A stretch of DNA of 64,000 nucleotides from Clostridiales bacterium (GCA_009911365.1 QXXF01000005.1:124001-188000), one strand, 5' to 3'. Positions 1 through 8,598 are shown, numbered from the stretch's first letter. Translations and numbers: made by a program. The notes: generated by a model from the letters alone, not told the origin.

Positions 1-723
1 GGCTATCGGTTCGGCAATGCGGACGTATACTGCCCATGGGATGTGATCAATTATGTGGACTTGCTGCGTTCAGACCCGAATGCGGTTCCTAGAGCCTTTT
101 GGATTAATACTAGTAGCAATGACATTCTGAAAACTTTTCTGCGTACGGCAAAGCAGAGGACGAAACGGGAGATCGAACAGCTGGTTGATGGGCAATGCAT
201 CATAAAAAACATCAACCAGGAACTAACCTATCGAGATCTGTATCAAAATACAGACAACTTGTGGAGCGTGCTGTTTACTACCGGATATCTGACTCATCGG
301 GGAAGACCGGAGGGTGAGAAATATCGTCTTTCTATACCGAATCTGGAAATTCGCAAGATTTTTGTGGATCAAATTCTGAGCTGGTTTCAGGAGAACGTAC
401 AAAAAGGAAATAAGGAGAACTTTTATCATGGTATTCTTCTCGGTCTGCTTAGTCACTGCGAGGAGTGGGATATTGATTCCAATGTGGAATCTGGCGATGG
501 CTTCAGTGATATTCTCGTAGAAATCGAAGAAGAGAAAATCGGAATTGTAATCAAAGTAAAATATTCCAGAGAAAGTAGTTTGGAAGCAGATTGCAGGAAG
601 GCACTAACGCAGATCAGAGAAAAGAACTATGAAAGGAAGCTTCGGCAGGATAGGATGACTAGAATCATTAGATATGGAATCGCTTGCAGAAAAAAAGAAT
701 GTCGAGTGATGTTAGACGCATGA
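1..723 (+). CDS. AAA-ATPase-like / PD-(D/E)XK nuclease family protein, C-terminal part
   Basis: The frame is open from base 1, so the gene begins outside the window and about 240 C-terminal residues are visible. The opening residues (GYRFGNADVYCPWDVINYV) and the NTSSND segment are typical of the middle of AAA-ATPase-like proteins that end in a PD-(D/E)XK (DUF1703) domain; the ATPase part is upstream. The nuclease-like domain contains FYHGILLGLL, then GDGFSDILV followed by IVIKVKY. Family members normally have E-x-K here (IVIEVKY); codon 553-555 is AAA, so the catalytic glutamate is replaced by lysine and nuclease activity is doubtful. The biological role of the family is not established. Two relatives lie at 19197 and 22640. 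Confidence 0.85.
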   Translation, partial: GYRFGNADVYCPWDVINYVDLLRSDPNAVPRAFWINTSSNDILKTFLRTAKQRTKREIEQLVDGQCIIKNINQELTYRDLYQNTDNLWSVLFTTGYLTHRGRPEGEKYRLSIPNLEIRKIFVDQILSWFQENVQKGNKENFYHGILLGLLSHCEEWDIDSNVESGDGFSDILVEIEEEKIGIVIKVKYSRESSLEADCRKALTQIREKNYERKLRQDRMTRIIRYGIACRKKECRVMLDA

Positions 724-754
724 TGAACGCATCAGGGGAAGGGGGTAAAAAAGG

Positions 755-1813
755 ATGATCGTACCTGTGAAATATGAAATGGATCGATTGCTGATTTTGG
801 ACCAGACGCTGCTTCCTGGGGAGGAGCGTTATATAGAGATGCGGACAAAGGAGGATGTCTGGGAGGCCATCAAAAAATTACGGGTCCGGGGAGCACCGGC
901 CATTGGAGTGGCGGCGGCTTACGGCCTTTACATAGCTGTCCGGGATCTGAAGACTGATAACTTCACGGACTTTGCCACACAGTTCCACAGTGTAAAAGAA
1001 TATATTGCCACCTCCAGGCCAACAGCGGTCAATCTGTTTTGGGCGCTGGAGCGGATGGAGCGCAGGCTGCTGGCCATGGAAGACGGCCTTTGCTTTGCGC
1101 CATCCTGGAACCAAGAACTGGAACACATCAAAGAAGAACTACTGAAAGAAGCGGAGGCCATCCGTAGGGAAGACGAAGAGTCCTGCCTGAGCATGGGCAG
1201 ACACGGACTTTCTTTGCTGAAAAGAGGCATGGGAATTTTGACCCACTGCAACGCAGGTACCCTGGCAACGGCCAAATATGGGACCTGCCTGGCACCTATT
1301 TACCTGGGTCAAGAGCAGGGATACGGCTTCAAAGTTTTTGCGGACGAGACTAGACCTTTGCTCCAGGGCGCGAGACTGACTGCTTGGGAACTTTCCAAGG
1401 AAGGGGTGGACGTAACGCTGATCTGCGACAATATGGCTGCTACAGTCATGAAGCAGGGAAAGATTGACGCGGTAGTGGTAGGATGCGACCGTATGGCTGC
1501 TAACGGCGATGGAGCCAATAAGATTGGGACCTCAGGCGTCGCGGTCCTGGCTAAGGAATTCGGGATTCCCTTTTATATGTTCGTTCCCACCTCCACCATT
1601 GATCTGGATACGCCTACAGGCAGCCAAATTCAAATAGAAGAACGCCCAGGAGAAGAAATCTGTGAAATGTGGTATGAAAAAAATATGGCACCCGCGGGGA
1701 TCAAAACTTACAACCCGGCTTTTGACGTGACGGACCACAAATATATCACCGCTGTGGTAACGGAAAAAGGCATCGTCTATCCGCCTTACGGAGAAAATCT
1801 GAGAAAGTTGTAG
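755..1813 (+). CDS. mtnA: S-methyl-5-thioribose-1-phosphate isomerase
   Basis: Converts methylthioribose-1-phosphate to methylthioribulose-1-phosphate in cytosolic methionine salvage. The 352-residue length is normal. Visible motifs are RGAPAIG (45-51), GILTHCNAGTLAT with the catalytic Cys165, DETRPLLQGARLTAWEL, and VVGCDRMAANGDGANKIGT with the catalytic Asp245; both active-site residues of the family are present. The ATG at 755 follows a purine-rich GGGG/AAGG stretch. scpA starts 5 nt after the stop, so the two are probably co-transcribed, although no other salvage gene (mtnK, mtnB) is in the window. A ribose-1,5-bisphosphate isomerase of the same fold is the main alternative, but the length and motifs favour MtnA. 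Confidence 0.93.
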   Translation: MIVPVKYEMDRLLILDQTLLPGEERYIEMRTKEDVWEAIKKLRVRGAPAIGVAAAYGLYIAVRDLKTDNFTDFATQFHSVKEYIATSRPTAVNLFWALERMERRLLAMEDGLCFAPSWNQELEHIKEELLKEAEAIRREDEESCLSMGRHGLSLLKRGMGILTHCNAGTLATAKYGTCLAPIYLGQEQGYGFKVFADETRPLLQGARLTAWELSKEGVDVTLICDNMAATVMKQGKIDAVVVGCDRMAANGDGANKIGTSGVAVLAKEFGIPFYMFVPTSTIDLDTPTGSQIQIEERPGEEICEMWYEKNMAPAGIKTYNPAFDVTDHKYITAVVTEKGIVYPPYGENLRKL

Positions 1814-1818
1814 AAAAC

Positions 1819-2607
1819 ATGGGATACAAAGTAAAACTGAATGTCTTTGAGGGGCCTTTTGATCTATTGGTTTATTTGATCGAAAACGCCCAGATGAGCA
1901 TCTATGATATCAAAATTTCAGAGATCACAGACCAGTACCTGGAATATGTGAAAGAGATCGAGCGGCAGGACGTATCCGCGGCAGCGGAGTTTATGGTGCT
2001 TGCCGCTTCTCTTTTAGAAATCAAATCCAAGATGCTGCTGCCTCGTCTGGCTGTGGGAGAAGAGGGTGCTGCCAGCGAAGATCCGAGATCCGAGCTGGTA
2101 GAAAAGCTGCTAGAGTACAAACGTTTCAAGCTGCTGGCGGAAATGCTGCGGGAAAAGGAAGATGCTGGGCTGCGGATCATGGAAAAACCTCAGGAGGATC
2201 TTTCTGTTTATTCCTGCGGAGCGGAGGAGCAGCTGAGTTTGGATTTAGAGCAATTCGTGTCTGCGTTCCATTTGTTTCTACAGAAAAAGAAGCGGCTGGA
2301 GGAAATTCGCAGACACCATATGCGCTCGGAAAAGCAGCGGATCACCACAGAAGCCAGGATGATGGATATTCGAGATTTTTTCCGCATAGACCCTTTTCGG
2401 GAAGCGAATTTCAAAGAATTGGTAGACAAAAAGGATGATCGCTATGATATTGCCCTAACCTTTTCTTCGTTGTTGGAAATGATGAAAGAAAATAGGCTGG
2501 AGGCAGAGCAAAAGTATTTGTTTGGAGATATCATCGTGCGTGCGACCGAATATTTGATGGAGGAAAAGCCAAATGACCAGCAAAAAAACCATGAAAGCCG
2601 CATTTGA
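1819..2607 (+). CDS. scpA: segregation and condensation protein A
   Basis: Kleisin subunit that bridges the SMC heads in the SMC-ScpAB condensin and takes part in chromosome compaction and segregation. The N-terminus KLNVFEGPFDLLVYLIENA is the SMC-neck-binding signature, followed by SAAAEFMVLAASLLEIKSKMLL, and a C-terminal winged-helix segment around residues 200-250. At 262 residues it has normal length. It lies 5 nt behind mtnA and overlaps scpB by 35 nt, an arrangement that suggests translational coupling of the two condensin partners; the scpB ribosome site GGAGG sits inside the scpA coding end. Confidence 0.95.
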   Translation: MGYKVKLNVFEGPFDLLVYLIENAQMSIYDIKISEITDQYLEYVKEIERQDVSAAAEFMVLAASLLEIKSKMLLPRLAVGEEGAASEDPRSELVEKLLEYKRFKLLAEMLREKEDAGLRIMEKPQEDLSVYSCGAEEQLSLDLEQFVSAFHLFLQKKKRLEEIRRHHMRSEKQRITTEARMMDIRDFFRIDPFREANFKELVDKKDDRYDIALTFSSLLEMMKENRLEAEQKYLFGDIIVRATEYLMEEKPNDQQKNHESRI

Positions 2608-3175
2608 ATCCATGATGTTCATATGGGGCGGCCCCCTGGACGTAAAAGTGGCGGCAGAAATTTTTAATATAAATTGGAAAGACGCATACGATTATTTTGT
2701 GGAGCTGCAGGAGGAATATGACAAGGATAAGCGGGGCATCCGCATCCGAGAAGTGAACAAAAGCTTTCAGTTCGTCACGGCCCAGGAAAACGCGGAATAT
2801 ATCGAACGGCTCTGTACCCCGGTCAAGCAAAGAAAGCTGACTCAATCCGCATTGGAGGTGCTGGCGATCATTGCCTACAAACAGCCGGTGACAAAGGGTG
2901 AGATCGAGGCCGTCCGGGGGATCAAGTGTGACCGGATCATCGATGGTCTGCAGAAAAAAGATCTGGTTGGAGAAGTAGGGCGGTCCACAGGGGTTGGGCG
3001 GCCTATCCTTTATGGTACCACAGATGCGTTTTTAAAACATTTTGGATTCAAAAACCTGAAAGAATTGCCGGACCTGGAGGAAACCGCTGGACATATGGCC
3101 GATGACACGGATCAGGAAGAACCCACAGACAGCGTGGACTTGCAGCAGATTTCCTTACAGCTGCCAGAAAAATAA
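2573..3175 (+). CDS. scpB: segregation and condensation protein B
   Basis: Dimeric winged-helix partner of ScpA in the SMC-ScpAB condensin. The 200-residue protein has the recognisable core LTQSALEVLAIIAYKQPVTK, then GEIEAVRGIKCDRIIDGLQ and GRPILYGTTDAFLKHFGF, which cover both winged-helix domains. The start ATG at 2573 lies 35 nt inside scpA with GGAGG ten bases upstream, so translation is probably coupled. The C-terminal 30 residues are acidic and low complexity. A MATE transporter gene follows after 12 nt. Confidence 0.95.
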   Translation: MTSKKTMKAAFESMMFIWGGPLDVKVAAEIFNINWKDAYDYFVELQEEYDKDKRGIRIREVNKSFQFVTAQENAEYIERLCTPVKQRKLTQSALEVLAIIAYKQPVTKGEIEAVRGIKCDRIIDGLQKKDLVGEVGRSTGVGRPILYGTTDAFLKHFGFKNLKELPDLEETAGHMADDTDQEEPTDSVDLQQISLQLPEK

Positions 3176-3187
3176 GAGAAGGAAGCG

Positions 3188-4519
3188 ATGGAAATGGAAT
3201 ATCGATTTTCCAATCAAGATCTAAGAAAACTCATTATCCCGCTAATCATTGAGCAGTTTCTCCAGATTTCAGTGGGTCTGGTGGATTCTGTCATGGTCGC
3301 TAGTGTGGGAGAAGCCGCTGTTTCAGGAGTTTCTCTGGTGGATTCCGTGTTTATTTTATTCATCAACGTGTTTTCCGCTCTCGCTACAGGCGGAGCTGTG
3401 GTGGCAGGGCAGTACATAGGCAGAAAAGATGCGGAAACCGGATGCCGGGCGGCCTGGCAGATGCTGCTGTTTGTAGGAGCTTTGTCTATCCTAGTAATGG
3501 CAGCCTGCTATGTGTTCCGTGATTTCATCCTCTATCAGGTGTTCGGTGACATAGATGCGGAAGTCAGGCATAACAGCAAAGTGTTCCTTTTGATCGTCAG
3601 TGCTTCTATCCCTTTCATTGCCCTTTACAATGCGGGTGCGGCGATCTTTCGTGTCATGGGAAATTCCAAGATCGCCATGCAGATGTCCCTGCTCATGAAT
3701 GGCATTAACCTGGTGGGCATCGCGATTTTGATCTACGGATTCCACTTCGGCGTGGCGGGCGCGGGGATCCCCACACTTGTGGCTAGAGTCGCAGCGGCTG
3801 TGATCATCATTGTTCTTTTGTGCGACCAGAAACGGCTGCTTCACCTTCCGAGGCCATTCATCTTTCATGTGGATAAAATGCTGCTGAAACGGATCTTGTA
3901 TATCGGTGTCCCTAACGGTCTGGAAAATAGCATGTTCCAGCTGGGAAAAATCCTAGTACTGAGCCTGGTTTCTAGCTTTGGTACAGCAGCTATCGCTGCC
4001 AATGCTATTGGCAATTACGTGGCTATGTTCGCTATCCTTCCGGGGATCGCTTTGGGGTATACGACTATCACAGTAGTTTCTCAGTGCGTGGGGGCCGGCG
4101 ACTACCAGCAGGTGCGCTATTATACGAAAAAGCTGATTAAGCTGTGCTATTTGTCCATGCTGGCTTTCAATGGGATCGTGGTACTGGCTTTGCCTCTGAT
4201 CTTGCATGTTTATGGCCTTTCCGACTTGGCTAGCCATTATGCGAGACAGATCCTGCTTTACCACGCCGTCTGTGCGGTAAGCATTTGGCCGCTTTCTTTT
4301 ACTTTGCCCAATACACTGCGGGCTTCTAACGATGTAAGCTTGACCATGTTCATCTCCATTCTTTCCATGTGGGTCTTTAGAGTTGGGTTTAGCTATTTGC
4401 TGGGGCTTTATTTCCATTTGGAGCTTTTCGGCGTGTGGATCGCCATGACCATCGACTGGCTCGTCCGGGCTATTTGCTTTGTGTTGCGGTACAGGAGCGG
4501 GAAGTGGAAGAAAGGGTGA
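3188..4519 (+). CDS. MATE family multidrug/Na+ efflux transporter
   Basis: Integral membrane exporter of 443 residues with about 12 hydrophobic segments in two repeated halves. Characteristic MATE features are the N-terminal LRKLIIPLIIEQFLQISVGLVD (first segment), DSVMVASVGEAAVSG, and YNAGAAIFRVMGNSKIAMQMS in the first half, with GVPNGLENSMFQLGKILVLS opening the second. Family members export cationic drugs or metabolites in exchange for Na+ or H+; the substrate cannot be read from sequence. The gene is 12 nt after scpB with GAGAAGGA upstream. Its stop codon overlaps the start of the next small gene (TGATG at 4517-4521). Confidence 0.92.
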   Translation: MEMEYRFSNQDLRKLIIPLIIEQFLQISVGLVDSVMVASVGEAAVSGVSLVDSVFILFINVFSALATGGAVVAGQYIGRKDAETGCRAAWQMLLFVGALSILVMAACYVFRDFILYQVFGDIDAEVRHNSKVFLLIVSASIPFIALYNAGAAIFRVMGNSKIAMQMSLLMNGINLVGIAILIYGFHFGVAGAGIPTLVARVAAAVIIIVLLCDQKRLLHLPRPFIFHVDKMLLKRILYIGVPNGLENSMFQLGKILVLSLVSSFGTAAIAANAIGNYVAMFAILPGIALGYTTITVVSQCVGAGDYQQVRYYTKKLIKLCYLSMLAFNGIVVLALPLILHVYGLSDLASHYARQILLYHAVCAVSIWPLSFTLPNTLRASNDVSLTMFISILSMWVFRVGFSYLLGLYFHLELFGVWIAMTIDWLVRAICFVLRYRSGKWKKG

Positions 4520-4863
4520 TGGTTTGCGCTGACGAGGACTTGAGCGATTATTATTCCAACAGGAAAAGCTACCAGATTTGGATTGATTTGATCGTCGCTG
4601 ACTGGGAGGATGTGAAAAAGCATAAAGACCTGATGGCAAGATTGTTCCTGCCTCAATACATTCTAGAAGGTTACGTGTTCGATCGGATGTGGTTCGCCAA
4701 CACAGAGGATGTGACCGCTGCGGTCTACACGTATCGAAAGGGCGAGACCGAATTGATGATTTCCGTTAGCATCATGGAAGAGGACGATGTGTTCCGGGGA
4801 TGTGGAGTATTGAATAAAGAGGAAGGTATCAAGATCATTGATAGCCTGAAAGTGATTGATTAG
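4519..4863 (+). CDS. small cytoplasmic protein of unknown function
   Basis: A 114-residue protein that I do not recognise. I chose ATG 4519, which overlaps the MATE stop codon in TGATG and has GGAAGAAAGGG just upstream, rather than longer in-frame starts inside the transporter gene. The sequence is acidic, soluble and rich in aromatic residues (DYYSNRKSYQIWIDLIVADW), without signal peptide, membrane segment or known motif; the second half reads like an alpha/beta domain (VTAAVYTYRKGETELMISVS). The overlapping arrangement implies translation coupled to the exporter. It precedes a long hairpin that reaches into dacF. Confidence 0.7.
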   Translation: MVCADEDLSDYYSNRKSYQIWIDLIVADWEDVKKHKDLMARLFLPQYILEGYVFDRMWFANTEDVTAAVYTYRKGETELMISVSIMEEDDVFRGCGVLNKEEGIKIIDSLKVID

Positions 4864-4899
4864 ACGCATTGGAATCGCGTTTTGGTATTTTTCTTTCAC

Positions 4900-4960
4900 A
4901 TAATCAAGAATAAATCTCCTGAAAAAACAGTAAGATGTTTTGACAGGAGATTTTGATTAT
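4900..4960 (+). promoter_or_regulatory. long hairpin sequestering the dacF ribosome site and start codon
   Basis: Left arm ATAATCAA (4900-4907) and AATCTCCTG (4913-4921), separated by a five-base bulge, pair perfectly with the continuous right arm 4944-4960 (CAGGAGATT then TTGATTAT). An inner stem AAAACA/TGTTTT (4924-4929/4936-4941) closes a six-base loop. The right arm contains the ribosome site AGGAGA (4945-4950) and the first two bases of the dacF ATG. No U-run follows, so it is not an ordinary terminator; translational control is inferred. Confidence 0.7.
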
Positions 4961-5810
4961 GAAGAAACTGAGATTTGGCATCACCATCATGGCGATCACG
5001 GTTTTAGTCACCACCTTGATCGCAGTCAAAAATAACGCCGTGAACCAGACCGCCGCGCCTGCTGTGCCAGGGGTTTCCGCTGCCCAAGCCATATTGGTGG
5101 ATGGAAAGAATGGAAAAGTCCTTTATGAGAAAAACGCAGATGAAAAGGCGTATCCAGCTAGCACGACCAAGATTATGACAGCCCTACTGGTGCTGGAAAC
5201 ATTAGAATTTTATGATAGCCCGCTGGACCAGAAAGTCACCGTGCCCCCGGAGGCGGAGGGTGTGGAAGGCTCGTCCCTTTATCTGAAAGCAGGGGAGCGG
5301 ATTTACCTCCAGGATCTGCTCTATGGCTTGATGCTCCATTCGGGAAACGACGCGGCAGTGGCTCTGGCTGTCATCGCTGCGGGAAGCGTGGATCTGTTCG
5401 TGGAAAGAATGAACGAAAAGGCTGCTCGCTTGTACTGTAAAAACACCCACTTTGCCAACCCCAACGGGCTGTTTGACGAAAATCATTATACCACGGTCAG
5501 GGATATGGCGATCATTGCCCGGGAAGCCATGACGCACAAAACCTTCCGTGCCATTGTTTCTGCGCCATCTTGGGACGCTGATCGAGAAGAAAACGACTTC
5601 GAGCATTTCTACAACAAAAATAAGACAGTCCACGAGTTCAAAGGCGGCACGGGAATCAAGATCGGTTACACGAAAGCTTCCGGAAGGACTTTGGTAGCCT
5701 CCGCCCAGCGGGATGGGAAAGAGCTGATCTGCGTTGTCATGGGCGCACCAAACTGGTTCAACGATGCATATACATTAATGGAGTATGGTTTTAAAAGATT
5801 GGAGGAATAG
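4959..5810 (+). CDS. D-alanyl-D-alanine carboxypeptidase (DacF/PBP5 type)
   Basis: Low-molecular-weight penicillin-binding protein that trims the terminal D-Ala from peptidoglycan stem peptides outside the membrane. Start ATG 4959 has AGGAGA at the ideal distance. Residues 1-30 form a signal peptide (KKLRFGITIMAITVLVTTL). The three serine peptidase motifs are present: STTK in ASTTKIMTALLVLE, SGN in HSGNDAAVALA, and KIG in GIKIGYTKASGRTLVA in place of the commoner KTG, a known variation. At 283 residues it ends after the catalytic domain and lacks the usual C-terminal beta domain and amphipathic anchor, so it may be released. The next gene begins 2 nt after its stop. The ribosome site is inside a hairpin. 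Confidence 0.9.
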   Translation: MKKLRFGITIMAITVLVTTLIAVKNNAVNQTAAPAVPGVSAAQAILVDGKNGKVLYEKNADEKAYPASTTKIMTALLVLETLEFYDSPLDQKVTVPPEAEGVEGSSLYLKAGERIYLQDLLYGLMLHSGNDAAVALAVIAAGSVDLFVERMNEKAARLYCKNTHFANPNGLFDENHYTTVRDMAIIAREAMTHKTFRAIVSAPSWDADREENDFEHFYNKNKTVHEFKGGTGIKIGYTKASGRTLVASAQRDGKELICVVMGAPNWFNDAYTLMEYGFKRLEE

Positions 5811-5812
5811 CC

Positions 5813-6712
5813 ATGACATACAAGGAAGAATTATGCATCGACGCAGGTTCGGAAAATTGCCCCTGTCTGCTGGCTCAGTCCAGTGACTGTATCACCTGCA
5901 GCCGGCTTCAGGGAAAAGATTGCTGTGACTGCAATTGGCGAGGTGTGTGCATCTATAATGAATACATGCAAAATGGAAAGAAGATCAACAATCGGCGGCA
6001 GAGTCAGAAGACCCGGATCCTAAAGAAAATTTGGTACGGAGAAGATCTGGTGGTGCTGGTAGTGGAAGTGAGCAAAGGCTTTGCGCTCAAAGCCTCCATG
6101 CCTGGTTCTTATGTGTTTCTCAAGCAGTGCGGACAGCAGGACTGCTACAGCGTGCCGATCTCTGTCATGCGGGCAGAACCGGAAAAAGGGCAGCTGCATT
6201 TGGCTATCAAAGTGATGGCGGGAAAGACAAAAGCTTTGGCAGAATCCGGGGATGATATTGAAATCAGAGGCGTTTATCGAAACGGACTGCTGGGCGTTTC
6301 CAAGCTGATGACAAAAACGCCGCAAAAGGTGTTGTGCGTCACCAAGGGGGTGGGGTTCGCGCCAGCGGCCAATTACAATCGCTGGGCTTTTGGCAAGGAT
6401 ACCGTGGACATGATGATCGACCTTGACAAGATCAACCAGGAATTGGTGAATGATTATTTGGCGGAGCACCCGGTCAACGGTATCCGCTACATGGACTTGA
6501 CACCGGATTTTATCTGCCCAGAAGGTTATGACGCGGTTTTGCTGCTGGCATCAGATTACTACCAGGATTCCATTCAGATCCCCAAAGAAAAGAAAGTGCG
6601 CAGTAACAATTTCCATATGTGCTGCGGTGAGGGCATTTGTGGAGCTTGTACCATGGTGGATGATCAGGGGAAAAGCCACAAAATGTGCAAATGCCAGTTT
6701 TACGAGTTTTAG
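5813..6712 (+). CDS. PyrK-like FAD/NAD-binding oxidoreductase with 2Fe-2S C-terminus
   Basis: A 299-residue protein resembling the electron-transfer subunits of dihydroorotate dehydrogenase/sulfide dehydrogenase. The middle (about 65-230) is a ferredoxin-reductase-like FAD and NAD domain with GSYVFLK and VLCVTKGVGFAPAANY; the end carries CCGEGICGACTM and a final MCKCQF, the ligand pattern of a PyrK-type 2Fe-2S cluster. The first 50 residues hold nine cysteines (CPCLLA, CITCSR, CCDCNW, GVC), which could bind a second cluster or zinc. No pyrD is adjacent, so a role outside pyrimidine synthesis is likely. GGAGG lies 7 nt before ATG 5813; the gene follows dacF by 2 nt. Confidence 0.75.
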   Translation: MTYKEELCIDAGSENCPCLLAQSSDCITCSRLQGKDCCDCNWRGVCIYNEYMQNGKKINNRRQSQKTRILKKIWYGEDLVVLVVEVSKGFALKASMPGSYVFLKQCGQQDCYSVPISVMRAEPEKGQLHLAIKVMAGKTKALAESGDDIEIRGVYRNGLLGVSKLMTKTPQKVLCVTKGVGFAPAANYNRWAFGKDTVDMMIDLDKINQELVNDYLAEHPVNGIRYMDLTPDFICPEGYDAVLLLASDYYQDSIQIPKEKKVRSNNFHMCCGEGICGACTMVDDQGKSHKMCKCQFYEF

Positions 6713-6777
6713 AAAAAGCCAAGCACTTTGTGGTCTTGCAACTTGTGGGTTAAAAACAAAAAGAAGTAAAAAAATGA

Positions 6778-6806
6778 TTGACAACACACAAAAAAAGCCC
6801 TATAAT
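6778..6806 (+). promoter_or_regulatory. sigma-A promoter of the T-box/trpB2 unit
   Basis: Consensus TTGACA (6778-6783), 17-nt spacer and TATAAT (6801-6806). Transcription would begin near 6813, just upstream of the T-box leader. Confidence 0.9.
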
Positions 6807-6837
6807 AGCAACATAACAATTGAAATCAACAAACCGA

Positions 6838-7141
6838 TGATTGAGAATAGTAGGTTCGGGCATGGACTTCACAGAGAGCTGCGGATGGTGAGAATGCGGC
6901 AGGAACAGCCGGATCGAATGGACTTATGAGGGCAGGGAGAAAGGCCGAGGCGCAAGTGCGAAGATGCGGAAAGACAAACATGCGGAACGGCTGAGTAATA
7001 CTTGACGGGAGCTCCGCCCGTGATCAAGGGAGCGCGTATCAATAGCTGTACGTGAAAACAGGAGAAGGATTTATCCGTTCTCAGGGTGGCATAGCAAGAG
7101 CAGGCGCTTTTGTCCCATAGCGGGATGAGAGCGCTTTTTTT
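6838..7141 (+). ncRNA. tryptophan-specific T-box riboswitch
   Basis: Leader between a consensus promoter and trpB2. It has the stem I signatures (AGAGAGCTG near 6870 and GGTGAGAA near 6885), a specifier loop GAA-UGG-ACU with the tryptophan codon UGG at 6919-6921, the T-box core AGGGTGG at 7083-7089 for pairing with the uncharged tRNA acceptor end, and a terminator. Uncharged tRNA-Trp is expected to stabilise the antiterminator and turn on the downstream gene. Confidence 0.9.
7104..7141 (+). terminator. T-box controlled intrinsic terminator
   Basis: Arms GCGCTTTTGTCCC and GGGATGAGAGCGC (with G-U pairs) around a short loop, followed by seven T (7135-7141). Its 5' side competes with the AGGGTGG antiterminator. 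Confidence 0.88.
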
Positions 7142-7191
7142 CATTACATGCGAAACTCTCAATCAGTCAGGCGAGCGAAAGGAGAAACACG

Positions 7192-8574
7192 ATGAAAAAG
7201 AACGTACCACACAGATTATATCTCACAGAAGACCAGCTGCCAAAGCAATGGTACAACCTGCGGGCTGACATGAAAGAGCAGCCTGCGCCTATTATCAATC
7301 CTAGCACCATGAAGACGGCGGTGCTAAAAGATCTGTACCCAGTATTTTGTGAGGAACTGGCAAAGCAGGAAATGGACGGTGAAACCAGATACTTCGATAT
7401 CCCAGAGGAAGTGATGGATATTTACAAGGTTTACAGACCTTCTCCCCTGTGCCGGGCCTACCACCTGGAGAAAGCGCTGGATACTCCGGCAAAGATTTAT
7501 TTTAAATTTGAAGGCAACAACACCTCCGGCAGCCACAAGCTGAATTCTGCCGTGGCCCAGGCCTATTACGCAAAGCAGCAGGGACTAAAGGGCGTGACCA
7601 CAGAAACAGGAGCCGGACAGTGGGGGACCGCTCTTTCAGAAGCTTGCTCCTACTTTGGACTGGATCTGGAAGTTTACATGGTGAAAGTTTCTTTTACGCA
7701 AAAACCGTTCCGCAAGAACATCATAGAAACTTTTGGCGGCAATGTGTTTGCGTCTCCGTCTGACAGGACGGAAGCGGGAAGAAAGATCCTGGCCGTGGAT
7801 CCGGAAAACAGCGGCAGCTTGGGATGCGCTATTTCCGAAGCTGTTGAGCGGGCAGTGACGACAGAAGGTTATCGCTATGTGCTGGGGTCTGTTCTCAATC
7901 AAGTGGTGCTGCATCAGTCAGTCATTGGACTAGAAACGAAAAAAGCTATGGAACTGCTGGACGAATACCCAGATATTGTAATTGGCTGCGCTGGCGGCGG
8001 TTCCAATCTGGGAGGATTGATCGCACCGTTCATGGCGGATAAGATCAAAGGCAAGAACGATCCGAGGATCGTGGCTGTGGAGCCGGCCTCCTGCCCATCT
8101 TTTACAAGGGGCGTTTATAAATATGATTTCTGCGATACGGGGATGATCACGCCAATGGCTAAGATGTACACCTTGGGCTGCACCTTCAAGCCATCTGCCA
8201 ACCATGCGGGAGGCCTGAGATACCATGGCATGTCTCCGATCCTTTCCAAGTTGTACCATGATGGGTACATGGAAGCAGTGGCCGTAGAGCAGACAAGAGT
8301 CTTTGACGCAGCAGTCCAGTTTGCCAAGCTAGAGACCATCCTGCCAGCGCCCGAATCCGCCCATGCTATCCGGCAGGCCATTGATGAAGCACTGAAATGC
8401 AAGGAATCAGGTGAGGAAAAGACCATCCTCTTCGGTCTGACAGGGACTGGATATTTCGACATGACCGCTTATGCTTCTTACAACGAGGGCAACATGAGCG
8501 ATTATATCCCGACAGATGAAGAATTAAAGCCATCCATAGATGCGATCCCGCAGATTCCAGGGATCCAGGAATAG
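7192..8574 (+). CDS. trpB: tryptophan synthase beta-like protein (TrpB2 type)
   Basis: PLP enzyme of 460 residues that joins indole and serine to form tryptophan; the length and the N-terminal extension fit the TrpB2 subgroup, which usually acts without TrpA. Visible are the cofactor lysine in NNTSGSHKLNSAVAQAYY, the catalytic glutamate in ETGAGQWGTALS, the phosphate loop GCAGGGSNLGG and a C-terminal LFGLTGTGYFD. No other trp gene is near, so it probably salvages indole. Expression is controlled by the upstream tryptophan T-box, which strongly supports a tryptophan role. A ribosome site AAAGGAG precedes ATG 7192 and a terminator follows the stop. Confidence 0.93.
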   Translation: MKKNVPHRLYLTEDQLPKQWYNLRADMKEQPAPIINPSTMKTAVLKDLYPVFCEELAKQEMDGETRYFDIPEEVMDIYKVYRPSPLCRAYHLEKALDTPAKIYFKFEGNNTSGSHKLNSAVAQAYYAKQQGLKGVTTETGAGQWGTALSEACSYFGLDLEVYMVKVSFTQKPFRKNIIETFGGNVFASPSDRTEAGRKILAVDPENSGSLGCAISEAVERAVTTEGYRYVLGSVLNQVVLHQSVIGLETKKAMELLDEYPDIVIGCAGGGSNLGGLIAPFMADKIKGKNDPRIVAVEPASCPSFTRGVYKYDFCDTGMITPMAKMYTLGCTFKPSANHAGGLRYHGMSPILSKLYHDGYMEAVAVEQTRVFDAAVQFAKLETILPAPESAHAIRQAIDEALKCKESGEEKTILFGLTGTGYFDMTAYASYNEGNMSDYIPTDEELKPSIDAIPQIPGIQE

Positions 8575-8598
8575 AGATAACAAAGCGGCAAGATTTGT

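Noticed and set aside
3953-4656. Long minus-strand frames under the MATE gene
   Set aside because: Shadows of the transporter with unlikely His/Gln-rich products.
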